Position numbers and translations under genes: made by a program. The notes beneath the pieces were generated by a model that made no database searches, had not been told where the DNA came from, and saw only the letters and a list, made by a program, of their open reading frames with translations. Positions 47,120 to 51,260 of a stretch of 51,260 nt of DNA are shown here, one piece after another. Each line of letters starts with the position of its first letter. Position 1 is the first letter of the stretch. This DNA comes from a virus: IMG/VR virus record IMGVR_UViG_3300042328_000940, positions 1 to 51,260 of that record; one strand, written 5' to 3'.

Positions 47120-48034
47120 ATGAACATCCAAAAATTACTTGCCCAAGATCCAGACAAAGCAGTTAAAAAGGCAATAGAAGCCGGTGTAAAGTTAGCATTT
47201 CTTGCTGGAGATTTAAGAAAATTTGCCAATCATGTTGGTGCTCGTACAATTGATGATCTAAAACCGTATTGTTATTACCAACGATTTTTTAATGGCGGAT
47301 TTGCAGCCAGTTCTGACTATAAGCAAGCCAGTATTACAGGAGATAGTGTACACTGGAGTAATGGTGGTGTAAGGACTCTACATTCAAATGTTATGGGATT
47401 GCAACACAGTACCGGCAACAGTGGAACAGATCTTATCAGTGGTAAGGCTCAAGGAAGAATGCTTGAGTTAGGGCTATCTGGTCTAACCGGCGATATCTTT
47501 AGTAGCGAATGGCACTGCGAACACACAGTTACCATTGATCAAATTCAAACTGATTTAATTAAAGATGTCATTGAGCGAAGTAGAAGGGTAAGTCCAAAAG
47601 AGATGTCCAGATATGTTATGAATCATGCTCTTGCTACAACAGTTCATATCTCAGAAAGAACACACGGCGGTCCTACTAGAAACGAAAATCTACGTCCATT
47701 TGAAAGATACAACGACGGAGTTTTGCAGTATGTGGATGGCAAACTGATTGATGTTACCAATGCTACCGTTCAGGAAATAACGTATAACAGATGGAATCGT
47801 AATTCTTATTATAAAAAATTTATAACACTATTTGAAGATCTCCCAGATTCTGATTTTGACAACGTTAAAGAAGAAGTAAGACACAAATTTTATGATATAA
47901 CACCTGGGTCAACTGAACGTAGACTTATCTCTTTAACATCCGAGTCATTGGACATTTTAGGAAAAAATGATCCTATGGAAATTGCAAAGAGATGGTGCCC
48001 AGATGCATTTAAAGATCGCTGGAAGAAAAAATAA
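47120..48034 (+). CDS. unknown protein next to dpdA, possible HNH-like nuclease
   Basis: 304 residues with TAGGAG upstream. An N-terminal helical segment is followed by GGFAASSDYKQASITGDSVH, then SSEWHCEHTVTIDQIQTD and GGPTRNENLRPFERY. The EH...N...N spacing is loosely reminiscent of an HNH or EHT-type nuclease centre, but this is weak. Its position directly after a DNA-modification gene, with separate early promoter and hairpin, would suit a nuclease that attacks unmodified host DNA. Function not established. Confidence 0.4.
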   Translation: MNIQKLLAQDPDKAVKKAIEAGVKLAFLAGDLRKFANHVGARTIDDLKPYCYYQRFFNGGFAASSDYKQASITGDSVHWSNGGVRTLHSNVMGLQHSTGNSGTDLISGKAQGRMLELGLSGLTGDIFSSEWHCEHTVTIDQIQTDLIKDVIERSRRVSPKEMSRYVMNHALATTVHISERTHGGPTRNENLRPFERYNDGVLQYVDGKLIDVTNATVQEITYNRWNRNSYYKKFITLFEDLPDSDFDNVKEEVRHKFYDITPGSTERRLISLTSESLDILGKNDPMEIAKRWCPDAFKDRWKKK

Positions 48035-48053
48035 ATTTATTAATTTTGTTTTT

Positions 48054-48080
48054 TCTAAATATATTATATAGTTTAAATAC
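48054..48080 (+). promoter_or_regulatory. A+T-rich region with two late-like elements
   Basis: CTAAATA at 48055-48061 and TTAAATAC at 48073-48080, both upstream of the ATG at 48104. Either could be a variant late promoter. The leader has no clear Shine-Dalgarno sequence. Confidence 0.4.
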
Positions 48081-48103
48081 TGTATAAAAACTTTTAAGAC
48101 ACC

Positions 48104-49153
48104 ATGACAAAACTTTTTAACATTAACGATAGAAAATTAGTAATTAACCGCATAGGTAGAGAATATTGGATTTGGAACAACGATAAACTTTACGAACAAA
48201 GGATGGCCCGCGAGAACGGTCCTTATCAAGCACGTAATCTTGTTATGAATCGCAGACTGTTGCCAAATGCAAGAACCGTAATTGATGTAGGCAGCAACAT
48301 TGGTATGAACACTATAGAATATGCAACTTGGTGTCAAAATATAAAAAGTTTTGAGCCAATGCAAAGCAGTATGGAATTGTGTAAAATGAACGTCAACATA
48401 GCAAAGAATGCCAAGCTAAAAGGACGTTATTGGGATAACAAACTAAAACAGGTAAGGCATCAGCCTGATCATGATGACGGTTGGTTCAAACAAAAAGATG
48501 GTACATTTGCTAGTCTTAAACTAGTAGGAAATATTGAATTTTTTGAATACGCATTAGGTCGCGAATCTGGCACAATTGTAATGGAACAAAAGACAAATGA
48601 ATGTAGTCGAGGCGATGCAGTTTTAAGACAAAATAAAACTACTAAAAATCCTACACAGACTGCAGAACAGCGTACACTAGATAGTTTTAATTTTGAAGAT
48701 GTTGACTTGATTAAAATTGATGTTGAAGGCACTGAACTATTTGTACTACAAGGAGCAACACAAACTATTTTAAAATATCAACCAGTTGTTCAAGTAGAAT
48801 TACGAGATACACACTGCAAACGTTTTGGTTACAAGTGTGACGATATTATTGACTTGATGATGAGTCTAGGTGATTATGTTATGTGCGATTTCAACGGTAA
48901 CGATCTTGGTAAAAAATACGAGAAAGTTTCTGGTGTTATGGATAGATTTTTCGTATCTCGTGCAATTTTTGATACTACAGAATTTAAATCTAAAAAAGTA
49001 CACCCAGGAATGAAAAAAATCAAAAAGGAAAAAGCTAAAGTAGATAAAAAAGTCATTGCAAGTATTTTTGATACAAATGAAAATAATATCACGATTCCTA
49101 AAAATTCTAAATCAACTTCTAAACGTCAAAAATCTAAATTGGAGGAAAATTAA
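48104..49153 (+). CDS. FkbM-family methyltransferase with basic C-terminal tail
   Basis: 349 residues. Motif I VIDVGSNIGMNTIEYA (59-74), IKSFEPMQSS, an inserted charged loop (about 103-125), then FKbM-type VDLIKIDVEGTELFVLQGA. The last 60 residues are Lys-rich (MKKIKKEKAKVDKKVIAS, KNSKSTSKRQKSKLEEN), unlike the 18305 paralogue, and could bind nucleic acid. Substrate unknown. It belongs to a run with sulfotransferases, suggesting tailoring of a common glycan. Confidence 0.8.
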   Translation: MTKLFNINDRKLVINRIGREYWIWNNDKLYEQRMARENGPYQARNLVMNRRLLPNARTVIDVGSNIGMNTIEYATWCQNIKSFEPMQSSMELCKMNVNIAKNAKLKGRYWDNKLKQVRHQPDHDDGWFKQKDGTFASLKLVGNIEFFEYALGRESGTIVMEQKTNECSRGDAVLRQNKTTKNPTQTAEQRTLDSFNFEDVDLIKIDVEGTELFVLQGATQTILKYQPVVQVELRDTHCKRFGYKCDDIIDLMMSLGDYVMCDFNGNDLGKKYEKVSGVMDRFFVSRAIFDTTEFKSKKVHPGMKKIKKEKAKVDKKVIASIFDTNENNITIPKNSKSTSKRQKSKLEEN

Positions 49154-49154
49154 C

Positions 49155-49361
49155 ATGAGTTATAAAAGTAAAATAAATCATTTGGAAGAAATGCATAAAC
49201 TACTTGACAAACAAATCAACGAAATGCAAACTAATCATCCCGGTGTTGATGTAGAACATTTGGCAGAACTAAAAAAGAAAAAATTGCAAATTAAAGACGA
49301 AATTAGTAGACTTACAAAATTACAATGGGACGAAGATCACGAACGGGTTAACCTAGATTAA
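49155..49361 (+). CDS. DUF465 (YdcH-like) small coiled-coil protein
   Basis: 68 residues with a strong GGAGG site 9 nt upstream, inside the end of the FkbM gene. MSYKSKINHLEEMHKLLDKQ, VEHLAELKKKKLQIKDEISR match the DUF465 consensus (HxxLDxxI, LKKxKLxLKDEI). Bacterial members are small helical hairpins of unknown role. One base separates it from the FkbM stop. Confidence 0.85.
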   Translation: MSYKSKINHLEEMHKLLDKQINEMQTNHPGVDVEHLAELKKKKLQIKDEISRLTKLQWDEDHERVNLD

Positions 49362-49393
49362 TTACCAATGACAAGTTAAAAAAAAGTTAGAAC

Positions 49394-50047
49394 ATGTTGC
49401 AAACATTGCCTAAATTAAAAGACGGCACATTAGGCTTTACCCATCCTGATGGCAAGTTGCAAATTATAACCATAATGAAAAATGCATCAACTTATATTGA
49501 GAAAGAAGCTTATAAACAAGAATGGAATTTGACAACTATACCATATAAGCAGAATATTGCAAGATGCATTATTTTGCGAGATCCAATGGAGCGATATCTG
49601 TCTGCATTAAATGAAGATATTTGTAGATATATAAATCGGGACGAAGGCGGGAAAAAGTTTTTCCAAACTTTAGTTGACAACTCACTTCTTAATAAGTTTT
49701 TTGATTTTCTATTTAATCATAAAATTTTTTTATTACAGGATCACACCGAGTTACAATATAATTTTATAAAATACTATGTTCATGAGGTAGGAATTCAAAA
49801 CATAACCTTTATAAAAATGACAGACAAACTTGGTGATAATTTAAATTTATTTTTGGAATTAGAAGGTTATAAAGGCAATTTTACAAATAACAAAATTCAT
49901 TTGACAGATACAAGTGACATCATATACAATGAAATTTCTAAATATTTTTTAGATGGAAAAAATTTTAGTAAACAGCAAAAGCTTTATGAATATCTACAAC
50001 CAGATTACGATTTTATCAACTCAATAAATTTTTTCAACAAATCTTAA
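49394..50047 (+). CDS. sulfotransferase-like protein 2
   Basis: 217 residues. IITIMKNASTYIEKEA (KNAST at 29-33) replaces the usual PK(S/T)AST loop, and RCIILRDPMERYLSAL has RDP at 62-64 for PAPS 3'-phosphate. A later helix LLQDHTELQYNFIKYY matches the conserved C-terminal substrate side of the 44787 protein (IFDDHTDRQCSFLKNL). The genes are clearly paralogues but strongly diverged. No Shine-Dalgarno sequence is seen before the ATG. Confidence 0.7.
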   Translation: MLQTLPKLKDGTLGFTHPDGKLQIITIMKNASTYIEKEAYKQEWNLTTIPYKQNIARCIILRDPMERYLSALNEDICRYINRDEGGKKFFQTLVDNSLLNKFFDFLFNHKIFLLQDHTELQYNFIKYYVHEVGIQNITFIKMTDKLGDNLNLFLELEGYKGNFTNNKIHLTDTSDIIYNEISKYFLDGKNFSKQQKLYEYLQPDYDFINSINFFNKS

Positions 50048-50049
50048 TA

Positions 50050-50580
50050 ATGAAGAGACCAGGGCACAACAACATTTCAATGTTTTTGGGGAAAGAAGTA
50101 GAACATAGTCCGGCTTATGGATTAAAAACTCTTTTTATTGTGGGTGTTCAACCCGCAGAAGAAATAGAAAAAATTCTAGAAGATCCATTTACAAAATTTG
50201 GAACTAACATCGACCATATCTACTTTGGTGCCAATCAAAGTTTTCCAAACGGCCGCGCCGATAGTTCCGATTGGAATCGCTGGACCAATATGATATTTCC
50301 TTTTATCATGCAAGGATATTGGTGTACTTTAGATATAGATGTCGGCGAAGTAGAAGGTTTGTTAGAAACCGGCTTAACCGAACATCACAAATTTATACCA
50401 ATGGTATCGGTTAAATTGCCCTATTTACAACAATTGGGATATAATGCTACAATTAAATTAGACGATCGAGATTTTGCAGCAACCAATCCCGGAGTGTGGT
50501 GCCATAGTTTACATGATCTAACTGATCGTCGAACCTTTACCGATTGGTCCCAATATACAAAGGATGAGTGGATAAAATGA
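50050..50580 (+). CDS. conserved-type phage protein, unknown function
   Basis: 176 residues, two bases after the sulfotransferase. Rossmann-like pattern: YGLKTLFIVGVQPAEEIEKI, IDHIYFGANQSFPNGRADSS, WCTLDIDVGEVEGLLETGLT, FIPMVSVKLPYLQQLGYNAT, IKLDDRDF. Several Asp and His could form a metal site. No known family is claimed. The stop overlaps the next gene (ATGA), indicating joint expression with the T-fold-like protein. Confidence 0.6.
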   Translation: MKRPGHNNISMFLGKEVEHSPAYGLKTLFIVGVQPAEEIEKILEDPFTKFGTNIDHIYFGANQSFPNGRADSSDWNRWTNMIFPFIMQGYWCTLDIDVGEVEGLLETGLTEHHKFIPMVSVKLPYLQQLGYNATIKLDDRDFAATNPGVWCHSLHDLTDRRTFTDWSQYTKDEWIK

Positions 50581-51026
50581 ATTTAGAAGAACGCGAAACA
50601 GCGGATAGAATTATGCATCACGCCCAGAGACAGATTTGGGTAACCTTTCAAAAAGAAGGTATTCATTGCTATCCCGCAGCAGCAACCGACCCACAGTTAA
50701 ATACTAATGATGAATACAATGTCTCGTTTCTCGCTAATCCTCACCGTCACATTTTTCATTTTAGGGTGTCGATCGACGTCTATCACAATGACCGTGATAT
50801 CGAGTTCATCCAATTCAAACGGTGGTTGGAATCACTGTATTCAAGGAAACAAGATTGTCTGCGATTGGACTACAAATCATGCGAAATGATTGCAGATGAT
50901 TTATATATCCAAATTGCCAATAGATATCCCGGACGCAATGTCGTAATTAGTGTAAGTGAAGACAATGAAAATGGTTGTACTATTACTTACAATACTCAAC
51001 AACCCTCTCTATCAATAAAAATCTAA
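50577..51026 (+). CDS. possible T-fold protein distantly resembling QueD/PTPS
   Basis: 149 residues from the ATG in the preceding stop. NPHRHIFHFRVSIDVYHNDR, DIEFIQFKRWLESLY, LDYKSCEMIADDLYIQIANR, NVVISVSEDNENG follow the strand and helix order of 6-pyruvoyl-tetrahydropterin synthase/QueD (HxH, then V(I/V)DFxxLK, then LDHxxLN and a Glu). The first zinc His of that family (FxAAH) appears as YPAAA here, so catalysis is doubtful. Presence of DpdA in the window makes the resemblance worth testing. Confidence 0.4.
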   Translation: MNLEERETADRIMHHAQRQIWVTFQKEGIHCYPAAATDPQLNTNDEYNVSFLANPHRHIFHFRVSIDVYHNDRDIEFIQFKRWLESLYSRKQDCLRLDYKSCEMIADDLYIQIANRYPGRNVVISVSEDNENGCTITYNTQQPSLSIKI

Positions 51027-51036
51027 GGAGAATAAA

Positions 51037-51258
51037 ATGGCTGCGAAATGGCTCAAAAAATATCTGGTAATGAAACCAGAAGTATCAACCATCTTTGACG
51101 ATCTAGATCGTTATCGCGAATTCTGTGTAAAGTACGGGCATCCATTTGATGAACGACATTTGTACAACGAAAAAACACCCTGGGGTGATTTTCAACGCAG
51201 TCTACGAGGTCGTGAGCCTCGTAACATGTGGTATGTCAAGAAAGAGCGTACACAGTGA
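51037..51258 (+). CDS. small basic phage protein, unknown function
   Basis: 73 residues, strong AAGGAGA site, complete with stop at 51256-51258. Sequence MAAKWLKKYLVMKPEVSTIF, DDLDRYREFCVKYGHPFDER, then GDFQRSLRGREPRNMWYVKK; aromatic and basic. It may bind nucleic acid or act as a small adaptor. No family is recognised. Confidence 0.65.
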   Translation: MAAKWLKKYLVMKPEVSTIFDDLDRYREFCVKYGHPFDERHLYNEKTPWGDFQRSLRGREPRNMWYVKKERTQ

Positions 51259-51260
51259 GC

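Noticed and set aside
50707-50889. + strand frame with a lipoprotein-like start (MSRFSLILTVTFFILGC)
   Set aside because: It lies wholly inside the T-fold-like gene in another frame, lacks a ribosome-binding site and breaks the tidy ATGA-coupled order. It is only worth recalling because embedded Rz1-type genes exist.
1-51260. Insertion sequences, integrase or attachment sites
   Set aside because: No transposase, integrase or terminal repeats were seen; the region reads as a lytic phage genome.

Overview
The window is a densely packed, A+T-rich segment of a large lytic tailed phage of the T4-like myovirus type (Caudoviricetes), very probably from an aquatic environment and infecting a Gram-negative host. 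The main evidence is a T4-type replication set: family B DNA polymerase (40381-43041), clamp-loader ATPase (19296-20219), sliding clamp (44051-44773) and a DsbA-like late-transcription DNA-binding protein (39819-40079). PhoH, MazG, a GroES-type co-chaperonin and a two-component spanin plus GH19 endolysin module agree with this. Nearly every gene lies on the + strand, often with ATGA or TAATG overlaps. The minus-strand genes are two small ones near 1 kb and PhoH.

Layout. 1-5.9 kb: a membrane-protein tail, a tRNA with anticodon CAU, a terminator, small unknown genes, a metallophosphoesterase, then a trio of host-like genes (IF-1, Fe/Mn superoxide dismutase, A-type Fe-S carrier). 5.9-16.2 kb: four large adhesin or tail-fibre type proteins. 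16.2-22.4 kb: MazG, a DnaE-like fragment, co-chaperonin, FkbM methyltransferase, clamp loader, cupin, nucleotidase, PhoH. 22.5-26.3 kb: two conserved unknowns and the lysis and envelope module, closed by a strong terminator. 26.3-31.9 kb: DnaJ, a ClpA-like unfoldase, glycosyltransferase and a beta-sandwich protein. 31.9-37.8 kb: an NMN-adenylyltransferase-like protein and proteins with short acidic N-terminal tags and repeated EQGVAEG motifs, then a GT9-like enzyme. 37.8-44 kb: Dps, hydrolase, 2OG oxygenase, DsbA, DNA polymerase, methyltransferase. 44-51.3 kb: sliding clamp, two sulfotransferases, a DpdA/TGT-like DNA-modification enzyme with an unknown neighbour, a second FkbM methyltransferase, a DUF465 protein and a possible T-fold (QueD-like) protein.

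Two promoter classes are visible. One is sigma70-like (TTGACA/TATAAT, mostly 17-nt spacers), probably read by host polymerase early. The other is the T4-type late element ATAAATA(C), often overlapping the upstream stop codon. The most unusual regulatory pattern is that at least five promoters of both classes sit inside an inverted repeat. Read-through RNA would fold over the ribosome-binding region, whereas RNA started at the embedded promoter would lack the left arm. A second candidate novelty is the 31.9-36.2 kb block, where N-terminal tags resembling T4 capsid-targeting sequences and repeated VAE/IPE sites suggest packaged, protease-processed cargo proteins. Both readings are inferences from sequence alone.
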